From the NCBI GenBank assembly GCA_024227565.1, contig JAAEUE010000259.1:1-61585 (forward strand): 61,585 nt of DNA, written 5' to 3'. This DNA is from Alphaproteobacteria bacterium. Its GTDB lineage: Bacteria; Pseudomonadota; Alphaproteobacteria; Rhizobiales; CAJQND01. Position numbers and translations under genes: made by a program. The notes beneath the pieces are model-generated. The model had not been told where the DNA came from. It was given only the letters and a program-made list of their open reading frames with translations, and searched no databases. Shown here one piece after another: positions 44,562 through 53,011 of this stretch; the first letter of the stretch is position 1; each line of letters begins with the position of its first letter.

Positions 44562-44651
44562 TTGCAACGTGTTGAAATATATATTATAATGAGATTTTTC
44601 ACAAAATGTGTGATTTTTTGCTTGACAGCGTCACGCTGGTTCGCCTATAAC
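44562..44651 (+). promoter_or_regulatory. Tandem sigma-70-like promoters
   Basis: The first pair is TTGCAA (44562-44567) and TATAAT (44585-44590), spaced 17 nt. The second is TTGACA (44622-44627) and TATAAC (44646-44651), spaced 18 nt. Both read toward the candidate small RNA. No protein-coding gene on this strand follows within 500 nt. Confidence 0.6.
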
Positions 44652-44657
44652 TTACCA

Positions 44658-44755
44658 CGCTAACACAATTAGGCACCCAGACAGTGCCCTAACCACCTCC
44701 CCCCAACCCTATGTTTCCCGGCCCAGCACGAGGGCCAGCTTCGCTGCAAGTTTTT
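44658..44755 (+). ncRNA. Candidate small RNA with C-rich anti-Shine-Dalgarno motif
   Basis: After a strong promoter-like pair, the transcript would begin near 44658. It contains a hairpin TTAGGCAC/GTGCCCTAA (44670-44693) and then an unpaired CCACCTCCCCCCAACCC segment. This is followed by GGCCC/GGGCC pairing and a small CAGC-TTC-GCTG hairpin just before CAAGTTTTT (T-run 44751-44755). The layout recalls Hfq-dependent alphaproteobacterial sRNAs with CCUCC-type loops. I see no ORF here. Ends are inferred. Confidence 0.45.
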
Positions 44756-44831
44756 GATCGAGGTGAAGACCCGCGGCTTTAGGCGGGCAACTTGTCGCCG
44801 GTCAAACGCAGCCGTGTGTTCGCAAGGTTCC

Positions 44832-45104
44832 CTAGCATATCGGGATAACGAGCAGAGCAACGAGCGCCATAACGAACACGAACCAGGCTGTTCCCAGCAC
44901 AATATTCCGCCCTTCGGTCCAGTCCCAGCCACTCACTCGGCCCTCAAGGACACCGCCCGCAATCAAGACCAAAAGGCCACAGACGATCCCCGGCGCCGGG
45001 CCAAGATTGTGTCCGGCCACTCCTGCGCCAATCACGGTTGTGAACGTGGTCACGGGAAACGTGCCCAGGATGACATCGAACACAATTCTCAAGATCAGGC
45101 TCAT
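44832..45104 (-). CDS. Small hypothetical membrane protein
   Basis: 90 residues from the ATG at 45104. Three hydrophobic segments are separated by a short charged loop (LEGRVSGWDWTEGRN). It belongs to no family I recognise. It could be a real small membrane protein or a chance frame; the hydrophobicity pattern favours reality. Confidence 0.5.
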   Translation of the reverse strand: MSLILRIVFDVILGTFPVTTFTTVIGAGVAGHNLGPAPGIVCGLLVLIAGGVLEGRVSGWDWTEGRNIVLGTAWFVFVMALVALLVIPIC

Positions 45105-45229
45105 AAGGCAGGCAGGCCCTTCAAGGACACAGCATCTTGCCGGCGAGTTCACCAAATCCGTTCAGCCCAAACAATATGAGGAAATAGATGTCCAATTCAC
45201 ACAACGACCACACCCTGCGGCGCGCTGGA

Positions 45230-46051
45230 TCACCCCGCCTTGGCGGCCTGATCCGGCAGGCGGCTTTGCAGCTCCTCAATATAGCCTTGCGCAAAGGTCA
45301 TGCCCGGCTGACGGTCATAGGAGAAGAGCGCCACAATGCGCCGGCGCGCGCCCTCCACCGGCGTAACCCGGTGCAAGGAAAGATCGCCCTTGAACACCGT
45401 GAGATTGCCGACCGCCATGGGCGGGCGCGCTGCAAGGCGATCCGGGTCGGCCAGAACAGCCTCCACCGCATCATAGCGTTCATCGGTCTCGCTGCGCACG
45501 TGGGGCGCATATTCAAACTCACCGCCCGCCTCCGGCGCCTGGAGCAGCAGCGAGAAAACCACATCGTTGGTGTCATAGTGCCAGCCATCCGTGTCGCCGT
45601 GGCCCGCCACCTTGGCGGTGAGAGCAAGGTGGGGGCAGTCGCTGCGAAAGAAACTGTCATAGCCGCACAGTTTTCCGAGAAAATCCGTCAAAGGCTGCCA
45701 ATAGTAGATCTGGCGCAAGCGCGAATCGTTGGCGATCTGATAGTTCAGAATCTGGTGATAGCTGCAGGCATGCTCTTGGTTGTGTGGATGGTTCTCGCCA
45801 AAGGCGGGTTCGCGTTCCAGATAGGCAACGCGCCGGGCTTCATAGCGCGTGGCCCTGGGCACCAGCTGAGCCAGTTCCTTGGCCATGGACCCAATGACCT
45901 CAGGCCGCAGGAAGCCTTCCAGGCTGAACAGCGCCTCGCGCTCCAAAGCCGATTTGCCCCGCGCCATAAGGCTTTTCAGGCGCTGGCTTTCAGGCTGATG
46001 GAACGGGTAACGGTCCAGATCGATAATCTGAGACATGTCTAATGGCTGCAT
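45230..46051 (-). CDS. 2-oxoglutarate/Fe(II) oxygenase (HalD/ArpA-like)
   Basis: 273 residues. The iron facial triad is H158 and D160 in GWHYDTND and H227 in LSLHRVTPV; R237-R238 may bind 2-oxoglutarate. The sequence resembles the group named after ArpA and the amino-acid halogenases HalD/BesD. Unlike those halogenases it keeps the Asp ligand, so it should hydroxylate or demethylate rather than chlorinate. It is 197 nt downstream of the GlnT-like gene on the same strand, separated by a palindromic repeat. Confidence 0.72.
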   Translation of the reverse strand: MQPLDMSQIIDLDRYPFHQPESQRLKSLMARGKSALEREALFSLEGFLRPEVIGSMAKELAQLVPRATRYEARRVAYLEREPAFGENHPHNQEHACSYHQILNYQIANDSRLRQIYYWQPLTDFLGKLCGYDSFFRSDCPHLALTAKVAGHGDTDGWHYDTNDVVFSLLLQAPEAGGEFEYAPHVRSETDERYDAVEAVLADPDRLAARPPMAVGNLTVFKGDLSLHRVTPVEGARRRIVALFSYDRQPGMTFAQGYIEELQSRLPDQAAKAG

Positions 46052-46151
46052 CACGTCACCTCACCTGTCCGGGTCACACTGTCCAGACAGGGGATGTTTT
46101 CTGCTCTTTGAAGGCAAGAGAAAAAATCTCAAGTACCAACCCCGCACTGTC

Positions 46152-46229
46152 GCCCTCGGCCTTGAGCCGAGGGCCCAAGGCGAGAGAAACTGAGTGTTGC
46201 GCCGGGGTCCTCGGGTCAAGCCCGAGGAC
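46152..46229. repeat. Bipartite palindromic repeat, copy 1
   Basis: GCCCTCGGC-CTTGA-GCCGAGGGC (46152-46174) and GTCCTCGGG-TCAAG-CCCGAGGAC (46207-46229) are two 9-bp hairpins whose loops are complements of each other. The unit is found again, inverted, at 59737-59817. It separates the GlnT-like and oxygenase genes. Confidence 0.85.
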
Positions 46230-46248
46230 GACATGGAACGAGCGCGCG

Positions 46249-47556
46249 CTAGCAATCGAGCGTGTTCTCCCGCTCCCACTCGGTCAGGTGGTGGGTGAAG
46301 TCGAGCCACTGGGTGCCGCGCAGTTTCTGGTAGGCGGTCATGAACTCTTCGCCGAGTGAATCCTTGATAACCGCCGACTTCTGCATCTCGCGCAAGGCAT
46401 CCAGCATGTTGAGCGGAAGTTTCTTGGCACCGCGCACCTTGTGGCCTTCGGTGTACATGTTGATGTCTACCCGCTTGCCCGGATCGCGCTTGTTCTTCAT
46501 GCCGTCGCGCCCGGCGGCCAACAGAACGGCGGGCATCAGGTAAGGGTTCACCGCACCGTCTGCCAAGCGCACTTCAAAGCGGCCTTCATCAGGAATGCGC
46601 ACCATGTGGGTGCGGTTGTTGCCGCCATAGGTCACCGTGTTCGGCGACCAGGTGGCACCAGACGACGTCACCGGTGCATTGAGACGCTTGTAGGAGTTCA
46701 CTGTTGGGTTGGTGATGGCTGTCATGGACATGGCCGAATGCATAATGCCGCCCAGGAAGTGATAGCCCAGATCGGAAATGCCAAGCTCGCCTTTCGGGTC
46801 ATGGAAATGGTTGACCTTGCCTGCCTTGTCCCACAGGGAAACGTGGGCGTGGCAGCCATTGCCGGTGAGGTTGGTGAACGGCTTGGGCATGAAGGTCGCG
46901 CGCAACCCGTGGTTTTCCGCAATGGTGCGGGTCATGAACTTGAAGAAGGAATGACGGTCTGCCGTGAGCAGAGCGTCGTTGTAGTCCCAGTTCATTTCAA
47001 ACTGGCCGTTGGCGTCCTCGTGGTCGTTCTGGTAGGGCCCCCAGCCAAGCTCCAGCATCACATCGCAGATCTCCGTGATCACGTCATAACGGCGCATCAG
47101 GGCATGCTGGTCGTAACAAGGTTTGGACTGCGTATCCATGGCATCGGCAAGCTCTTTGCCGTCCGGGCTGGTAATGTGGAATTCGCACTCCACGCCGTGT
47201 TTGAGATACTGCCCATCGGCTTCCGCCTCAGCCAGCAAGCGCTTCAGCACATTGCGGGGCGCATGCTCAACCGGCTTGCCATCAAGCCAGGGATCGGCGG
47301 CCAACCAGCCAACATCGGGTTTCCAGGGCAGTTGGATCAAGCTGTCAGGATCAGGGATGGCAAACATGTCGCCATCTGCCGGGGACATATCGAGCCAGGA
47401 GGCAAAACCAGCAAAGCCGGCGCCCTCTTCAGCCATGCCGCCAATGGCCCGTGCCGGTACCAGTTTGGCCCGCATCACGCCGAACAGATCGACGAACGAA
47501 ATCAGAAAATACTTGATGCCCCGGGCCTTGGCTTCCTGCTCCAGATTTACCGCCAT
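46249..47556 (-). CDS. Type III glutamine synthetase-like / gamma-glutamylmethylamide synthetase
   Basis: 435 residues of the GlnT/GmaS group. Family landmarks are GVECEFHI, FEMNWDYNDAL, NGCHAHVSLW (ATP/metal-binding), NRTHMVRIP and RFEVRLADGAVNPY. In methylotrophs GmaS ligates methylamine to glutamate, and MgsABC then makes N-methylglutamate. In rhizobia a similar GlnT follows GlxBCD. Here it follows the Mgs/Glx-type genes by 52 nt. Ordinary glutamine synthesis is the alternative. Confidence 0.85.
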   Translation of the reverse strand: MAVNLEQEAKARGIKYFLISFVDLFGVMRAKLVPARAIGGMAEEGAGFAGFASWLDMSPADGDMFAIPDPDSLIQLPWKPDVGWLAADPWLDGKPVEHAPRNVLKRLLAEAEADGQYLKHGVECEFHITSPDGKELADAMDTQSKPCYDQHALMRRYDVITEICDVMLELGWGPYQNDHEDANGQFEMNWDYNDALLTADRHSFFKFMTRTIAENHGLRATFMPKPFTNLTGNGCHAHVSLWDKAGKVNHFHDPKGELGISDLGYHFLGGIMHSAMSMTAITNPTVNSYKRLNAPVTSSGATWSPNTVTYGGNNRTHMVRIPDEGRFEVRLADGAVNPYLMPAVLLAAGRDGMKNKRDPGKRVDINMYTEGHKVRGAKKLPLNMLDALREMQKSAVIKDSLGEEFMTAYQKLRGTQWLDFTHHLTEWERENTLDC

Positions 47557-47608
47557 CCCCTATTCCTCCTCAAAACATTATTGGTTGGTTGTCATTGCTG
47601 CTGATTAT

Positions 47609-48928
47609 TCAGCCATTTTGTCCTGGAATCCAGCCTGTTCCTGCAAGCGGCACGCCGGCCATGGCCGCAGCCTCAATCGTGAGGGCCGCCATGTCTTCCG
47701 GCTCCAGGCTGCGCACATCCGATTTGCCGTTGGCCCGCGCCAGGGTTTGCGCCTCAAGCGTAAGCACCCGCAGGTAGTTGGCGAGCCGGTGTCCACCCTT
47801 CACCGGGTCCAGCCGTTTGGCCAACTCAGGGTCTTGCGTGGTGATGCCGGCCGGGTCGTTGCCGGCCTGGAAATCTTCATAGAAACCCGCCGCAGAACCG
47901 ATCTTGCGGTAGTCGTCCTCATACTCAGGGTCGTTATCGCCAATAGCGATCAACGCCGCCGTGCCGATGGACACCGCATCGGCGCCCATGGCGAGTGCCT
48001 TGGCCACATCGGCGCCGGACCGGATGCCGCCGGCAACCACCAGCTGCACCTTGCGGTGCATGTCGATTTCCTGCAGCGCCCGAACCGCTTCACGAACGGC
48101 TGCCAGCGTGGGGATGCCCACATGCTCGATGAACACATCTTGCGTTGCCGCCGTGCCGCCTTGCATGCCGTCGACCACCACCACATCGGCGCCGGCTTTC
48201 ACCGCCAGCGTGGTGTCATAGAACGGGCGTGCAGCCCCTACCTTCACATAGATAGGTTTTTCCCAAGCGGTGATTTCGCGCAGCTCCTGTATCTTGATCT
48301 CCAGATCATCCGGGCCGGTCCAGTCCGGATGCCGGCAGGCTGAACGCTGGTCGATGCCTTCGGGCAGGTTGCGCATTTCAGCAACGCGCTCGGTGATCTT
48401 CTGGCCCAGCAACATGCCGCCGCCGCCGGGCTTGGCGCCCTGGCCCACCACAATTTCGATGGCATCGGCTTTACGCAAATCGTCCGGGTTCATGCCATAA
48501 CGTGAGGGCAGATATTGATAAACCAGCTGGCTGGAGTGCCCGCGCTCTTCCTGGGTCATGCCGCCATCACCCGTGGTGGTCGATGTGCCCACTTCACTGG
48601 CGCCGCGCCCAAGTGCCTCTTTGGCGTTGGCAGAGAGCGAGCCGAAGCTCATGCCGGCAATGGTGATGGGGATCTTCAACTCGATCGGCTTCTTGGCGTA
48701 GCGCGTGCCAAGGGTCACCGCGGTGTTGCAGCTTTCCCGGTAGCCTTCCAGCGGATAGCGCGAGGCTGATGCGCCCAGGAACACCAGATCGTCGAAGGTC
48801 GGCAGCGGCCGCTTGGCGCCCCAACCGCGGATCCGGTAGAGGCCCGTGTTGGCCGCCCGCTGGATCTCGTGAATGGTGTTTCTGTCGAAGGTGTAGCTCT
48901 CGCGCAAACCCCAATCTTCATTGCTCAT
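47609..48928 (-). CDS. FMN-binding glutamate synthase domain protein (MgsC/GlxD)
   Basis: 439 residues, the stand-alone FMN/synthase part of glutamate synthase. The core segments include GMSFGSLSANAKEALGRGA, GEGGMTQEE-like TTGDGGMTQEERGH, VVVDGMQGGTAATQD and MGADAVSIGTAALIAIG. It joins with the amidotransferase and GXGXG subunits encoded upstream to form a three-subunit N-methylglutamate synthase or glutamate-synthase-like enzyme. An iron-sulfur cluster motif is not obvious. Confidence 0.87.
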   Translation of the reverse strand: MSNEDWGLRESYTFDRNTIHEIQRAANTGLYRIRGWGAKRPLPTFDDLVFLGASASRYPLEGYRESCNTAVTLGTRYAKKPIELKIPITIAGMSFGSLSANAKEALGRGASEVGTSTTTGDGGMTQEERGHSSQLVYQYLPSRYGMNPDDLRKADAIEIVVGQGAKPGGGGMLLGQKITERVAEMRNLPEGIDQRSACRHPDWTGPDDLEIKIQELREITAWEKPIYVKVGAARPFYDTTLAVKAGADVVVVDGMQGGTAATQDVFIEHVGIPTLAAVREAVRALQEIDMHRKVQLVVAGGIRSGADVAKALAMGADAVSIGTAALIAIGDNDPEYEDDYRKIGSAAGFYEDFQAGNDPAGITTQDPELAKRLDPVKGGHRLANYLRVLTLEAQTLARANGKSDVRSLEPEDMAALTIEAAAMAGVPLAGTGWIPGQNG

Positions 48929-48952
48929 CTTGCTTACCTTGCCGGCGTAGAA

Positions 48953-49639
48953 TTAGTAGGCATCGACATTGTCGACGTTGAAACTATAGAGCTTGCGGGC
49001 TGAGCCGTAGCGTTTGAACTCAGAGGTCTCCACGCCCTCACAGCCAGCTGCATCAAGCAGAGCGCGAAGCTGGTCATGGTGCTCTTGCTTCATGTCTTTT
49101 TCGATGCAGTCCGCGCCCAGGCTCGCCACCTTGCCGCGCACATAAAGCCGCACCTCATAGATGGAATCGCCAAGCGCATCGCCTGCATCGCCCAGCACCA
49201 CCAGGTTACCGGTCTGCGCCATGAACGCGCTCATGTGGCCCACATTGCCCTTCACCACAATGTCGGCGCCCTTAAGCGAGATGCCGCAGCGCGCTGAGGC
49301 ATTGCCGTCGATCACCAGCAGGCCGCCATGGGCCGTGGCCGCGGCAGACTGGCTGGCATTGCCGGTCACATGCACCTTGCCGGACATCATGTTCTCAGCC
49401 AGGCCGGTGCCGGCATTGCCGTCCACGTTGACCTCGGCCTGCTTGTTCATGCCGGCACAGTAATAGCCCACGTGACCGTCAATCGAGACCTCAAGCGGGG
49501 CATCCAGGCCGCACACCAAGGCATGCACGCCCTTCGGGTTGGCAACGGTGAAACTGCCCGCGTCGGCTTCCTGCAGGGCCTGGTTGGCCTGGCGGACCGT
49601 GATCTCCTCGAGATCAAACGATGTGTTCGCGGCCATCAA
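48953..49639 (-). CDS. GXGXG-domain subunit (MgsB/GlxC)
   Basis: 228 residues dominated by a right-handed beta-helix of GXGXG repeats (NAGTGLAENMMSGKVHVTGN, DIVKGNVG-like DIVVKGNVGHM, GNLVVLGDAG). This is the C-terminal domain of glutamate synthase encoded alone. It starts in a 4-nt overlap with the stop of the amidotransferase gene, so translation is coupled. It forms the structural subunit of the three-part synthase. Confidence 0.88.
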   Translation of the reverse strand: MMAANTSFDLEEITVRQANQALQEADAGSFTVANPKGVHALVCGLDAPLEVSIDGHVGYYCAGMNKQAEVNVDGNAGTGLAENMMSGKVHVTGNASQSAAATAHGGLLVIDGNASARCGISLKGADIVVKGNVGHMSAFMAQTGNLVVLGDAGDALGDSIYEVRLYVRGKVASLGADCIEKDMKQEHHDQLRALLDAAGCEGVETSEFKRYGSARKLYSFNVDNVDAY

Positions 49640-50529
49640 TTGTGGCTCCAGGCATAGATAGTGGAAGGTTCCGGCTCCCAGATGTTGGCCTGGCGGGCAT
49701 CCGGCAACTGTGCAATGGCACGGAATTCAGACGACATGGCCACCCAGTCATCATTTTCCGCAATCACTGCCGGCTTGCAGGCAATCGGGTCGCGCAGCAC
49801 GGCAAAACCGTTCCGCACGCCAACGGCAAATGTGTAGAAGCCGTCCAGATCCTTCAGGCCCCGGGTCAATGCTTCATCCAACGTGTCGCCTTCGCGCACC
49901 CGCCAGGAGAGATAACCGGCGGCCACCTCGGTGTCGTTCTCGGTCTGGAAGCTCTCTCCATAGCGGCGCAGGTTGTCGCGCAGCCGGTTGTGGTTGGAGA
50001 GCGAGCCATTGTGCACCAGGCACGTGTCTTCGCCCGTGGAGAACGGGTGCGAGCCGGCCGTGGTGATGGCGCTTTCGGTGGCCATGCGCGTGTGCCCAAT
50101 CGCGTGAGTGCCGGTGCGCTTGGCCAAGGCATAGTCCTCGATCACCGCATCAGGATCGCCGATGCCTTTATAGAGCTCGATGGATTTGCCCGCGGCCAGA
50201 ACCGTCACATCCGGCGCGTTGTCGATGATCCAGCGCCGGGCGCCAAGACCCTCAGCCGGGGTGGTGAAGAGCGCATGGTTGCCCACGGTCTTCACATCAA
50301 CGTCTTCGCCCGTGGCCTTACTCAAGGCCTTGGCAAGCGCATTCCAGTCGGTCTCGTCGGTCTTGGAGAGGAGGGTGATTTTGGTGCCTTCGGCTTCATC
50401 GCCATACACCGCAAAGCCTGCCGAGTCCGGGCCCCGGTCACGCATTTCCTTCAGCATCAGGGCGGTTAGCCGCCCCAGATCAGGTTCAAGCTCTTTGTTC
50501 TTTAAAAACAGCCCAACAATTCCGCACAT
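49636..50529 (-). CDS. Class II glutamine amidotransferase subunit (MgsA/GlxB)
   Basis: 297 residues. The catalytic Cys2 is exposed after Met removal (MCGIVGLFL). Class II landmarks include GHTRMATES and NGSLSNHNRLR. It supplies ammonia from glutamine or, in the methylamine pathway, handles the glutamyl side of N-methylglutamate synthesis. It heads a four-gene operon MgsA-MgsB-MgsC-GlnT. No mgdABCD (N-methylglutamate dehydrogenase) genes lie in the window. Confidence 0.9.
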   Translation of the reverse strand: MCGIVGLFLKNKELEPDLGRLTALMLKEMRDRGPDSAGFAVYGDEAEGTKITLLSKTDETDWNALAKALSKATGEDVDVKTVGNHALFTTPAEGLGARRWIIDNAPDVTVLAAGKSIELYKGIGDPDAVIEDYALAKRTGTHAIGHTRMATESAITTAGSHPFSTGEDTCLVHNGSLSNHNRLRDNLRRYGESFQTENDTEVAAGYLSWRVREGDTLDEALTRGLKDLDGFYTFAVGVRNGFAVLRDPIACKPAVIAENDDWVAMSSEFRAIAQLPDARQANIWEPEPSTIYAWSHN

Positions 50530-50605
50530 ATCCGGCTCCGAAATAAAGGTTCAAAAGACCTTGGCATCATTGAGCTTTGCCGTCAACACAGGGAATAAAA
50601 ATTTC

Positions 50606-51745
50606 CTATGAGGAAATAAATGAAGAAGTGGCATAGCTGCTGAGATGGTGATCGGTCGTGCCGAACAGGGCATCGATCATGGTCAGCCGCTTGAAGTAGT
50701 GCCCAGCCGCATATTCATGGGTCATACCGATGCCGCCATGAAGCTGAATGGCCTGTTGGCCGACAAACTTTCCGGCCTGGCCAATCTGAACTTTGGTGGC
50801 GCTGGCAGCTTGCGCCAAGGCCTCGTCATCGGCGCTGGCCTTGGCCATGCGGAACACCATGGCGCGAGACAGCTTATGCGCCATCAGCATTTCAGCGGCC
50901 CGGTGCTGCAGGCTTTGAAAGGCGCCAATGGGGGCGCCGAACTGTTTGCGGGTTTTCAGGTATTCGAAGGTCAGCTCATTGAGTACGTCCATTGCCCCCA
51001 CCGCTTCGGCACCAAGGGCGATCATTGCCCGCTGCACGGTTTTCGAGATGGTGGGAAAGGCCTCGCCGGCTGATCCGATGAGCGCTGAGGCGTCAACCTC
51101 CACATTTTCCAATGTCAGATCAGCGGCCCGGTGATCATCCTGGGTGCCATAGGCCCGAACCGTTAGCCCCGCCGCATCGGGCGCCACGCAAAACAGCGAC
51201 AGGCCCTCGGCTGACCGCTGGCCACCATCGGTGCGTGCGCTCACCACCAGCAGGTCTGCATCAGGCGCACCGAACACGATGCTCTTTTGCCCGTTGAGCG
51301 TGAACCCGCCCGAACCTGCCTTCGCCTCGGTCTTAACGTCTGTCAAATCGTAACGCGACTGGCGTTCGGTGTGGGCGAAAGCCAGCTTCATTTGGCCTTC
51401 GGCCACCCGAGGCAAGATATCTACCTTCTGCGCATCGGTTCCGGCATCGGCAATAATCTGCGCCCCCAACAACACCGTGGCCAGGTAGGGCTCAACCACC
51501 AGTCCGCGGCCAAAGCCTTCCATCAGAACGGCCACGTCGCCCAGTGTTCCACCAAGTCCGCCATGGTCTTCGGGCAGCGGCAGGGCCAGCCAGCCCAGTT
51601 CGGCAAATGTGGCCCAGTTCTCCGGCGAATATCCGGCGCCACCTTCCACCCAGCTCTTGCGCTGCTCAAAGCCGTACTCACCAGCAATGAAGCGCTCCAC
51701 GCTCTCTTTCAGAAGGCGCTGTTCGTCACTCAACATTATGTCCAT
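50606..51745 (-). CDS. Acyl-CoA dehydrogenase family protein
   Basis: 379 residues. The flavin/substrate-binding core LTLENVEVDASALIG, the helical C-terminal domain and QLHGGIGMTHEY are visible. The position of the usual catalytic Glu (YEGT) reads LFGTTDHH, so the normal base is missing here. In such cases a second subunit supplies it, or another Glu takes over. It is 15 nt downstream of a second acyl-CoA dehydrogenase gene, like heteromeric steroid-type enzyme pairs. It oxidises an acyl-CoA with FAD. Confidence 0.85.
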   Translation of the reverse strand: MDIMLSDEQRLLKESVERFIAGEYGFEQRKSWVEGGAGYSPENWATFAELGWLALPLPEDHGGLGGTLGDVAVLMEGFGRGLVVEPYLATVLLGAQIIADAGTDAQKVDILPRVAEGQMKLAFAHTERQSRYDLTDVKTEAKAGSGGFTLNGQKSIVFGAPDADLLVVSARTDGGQRSAEGLSLFCVAPDAAGLTVRAYGTQDDHRAADLTLENVEVDASALIGSAGEAFPTISKTVQRAMIALGAEAVGAMDVLNELTFEYLKTRKQFGAPIGAFQSLQHRAAEMLMAHKLSRAMVFRMAKASADDEALAQAASATKVQIGQAGKFVGQQAIQLHGGIGMTHEYAAGHYFKRLTMIDALFGTTDHHLSSYATSSFISS

Positions 51746-51760
51746 GAATAAAAGGTCCGC

Positions 51761-52951
51761 TCAGAGGCCAAGGATCATCTTGGCGACAATGTTCTTCTGG
51801 ATCTCGTTGGTTCCGCCATAGATCGAGGTCTTGCGGTAGTTGAAATAATGGGGCGCGGCCGCCGCCGCATAGGCCGGGCCGATGGGCTCTTCATTCCAGC
51901 CATGTTCCAAGGCTTCGGGCACAAACGGATGGGCATAGTTGCCCACCGCTTCGAGCAGAAGCTCCGACAGGGCCTGCTGGATCTCGGTGCCTTTGATCTT
52001 CAGGAACGAGCTTTCCGGACCCGGATTGGCGCCAGCGCTCTGCTCGGCCAGAACCTGCAGCACCAAAGATTCCAGCGCCAACAAGTCGATCTCGATGGCC
52101 GCAGCCTTTTCGCGGAACTTGGGGTCGTCAGAAAGGGTCCCCTCGCCCAACGGTTCAGACGCCGCGATCTTGCGCACTTCCTTAAGCTGGCGCCTGGAAC
52201 GACCAATGGTGGCCATGCCGGTGCGCTCATAGCCCAACAGAAACTTGGCATAGGTCCAGCCCTTGCCTTCCTCACCGATCAGGTTCTCTGCGGGCACGCG
52301 CACATTGTCCAGGAACACTTCATTGATCTCTTGCCCCCCATCCATGGTGCGGATGGGTTTCACGGTGATGCCGTCAGACTTCATGTCCATGAGCAGGAAC
52401 GAGATGCCTTCCTGGCGCTTGCCCTCAGACGACGTGCGCACCAGGCAGAACATCATGTCGGCAAACTGGGCATAGGTGGTCCAGGTCTTGGCGCCATCCA
52501 CCACGTAGTGATCACCGTCGCGCACAGCCTTGGTCTTGAGCGAGGCCAGATCAGAGCCGGCGCCGGGCTCCGAATAGCCTTGGCACCACCAGTCTTCCCC
52601 GCTCAGAATGCGCGGCAGATAATGCGCCTTCTGGGCATCGTTGCCGAAGTTCATGATCACCGGGCCCACCATGGACAAACCGAACGGCATGATCTGCGGG
52701 GCGCACGCCGTGGCAAGCTCGTCGTCAAAGATGTGCCGCTGCATGGGCGACCACCCGGTGCCGCCATGTTCCACCGGCCAGCCTGGCGCAATCCAGCCCT
52801 TGGCATGGAGGATCTTGTGCCATGCCAGAAAATCCTCCCGGCCCAGGTGCTGGGCCCTCTCCACCTTCTGGCGCAGCGCCGCCGGCAGGTTGCCCGCAAC
52901 AAACACCCGCACCGCATCGCGAAAGGCACTCTCGTCGGCACTCAGTTCCAT
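51761..52951 (-). CDS. Acyl-CoA dehydrogenase family protein
   Basis: About 396 residues from an ATG at 52951 in a run of three. Family segments are YSEPGAGSDLASLKTKA, INEVFLDNVRVPAENLIGEEG, and the C-terminal IYGGTNEIQKNIVAKMILGL, split as IYGGTNEIQ and KNIVAKM. At the usual catalytic-Glu site it has Gly (YGGT). It lies upstream of the other dehydrogenase gene in the transcript, and the pair probably forms one heteromeric enzyme. An acyl-CoA ligase is encoded nearby. Confidence 0.87.
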   Translation of the reverse strand: MELSADESAFRDAVRVFVAGNLPAALRQKVERAQHLGREDFLAWHKILHAKGWIAPGWPVEHGGTGWSPMQRHIFDDELATACAPQIMPFGLSMVGPVIMNFGNDAQKAHYLPRILSGEDWWCQGYSEPGAGSDLASLKTKAVRDGDHYVVDGAKTWTTYAQFADMMFCLVRTSSEGKRQEGISFLLMDMKSDGITVKPIRTMDGGQEINEVFLDNVRVPAENLIGEEGKGWTYAKFLLGYERTGMATIGRSRRQLKEVRKIAASEPLGEGTLSDDPKFREKAAAIEIDLLALESLVLQVLAEQSAGANPGPESSFLKIKGTEIQQALSELLLEAVGNYAHPFVPEALEHGWNEEPIGPAYAAAAAPHYFNYRKTSIYGGTNEIQKNIVAKMILGL

Positions 52952-53011
52952 CATCATGGCTTGCGATTTCCTTAGGCTGTGGTCTGGCAGAGAGGCTCGG
53001 CGTGTCGGAGG

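Larger units (their letters stand above)
44471..44831. other. Long AT-rich noncoding region
   Basis: 361 nt without a supported gene. It is AT-rich (tandem TATA motifs, T-runs) in an otherwise GC-rich window. It contains two promoter-like box pairs and an unannotated transcript candidate, listed separately. A small dyad TCACA-AAATG-TGTGA at 44599-44613 lies between the two promoters. Confidence 0.6.

Noticed and set aside
42713..44602. 629-codon minus-strand frame over the dehydratase
   Set aside because: Antisense of an intact IlvD/Edd protein with all three cluster Cys; His/Gly-rich composition.
45230..46051. Radical halogenase (HalD/BesD)
   Set aside because: The iron-ligand Asp is retained (HYD), whereas halogenases have Gly or Ala there.
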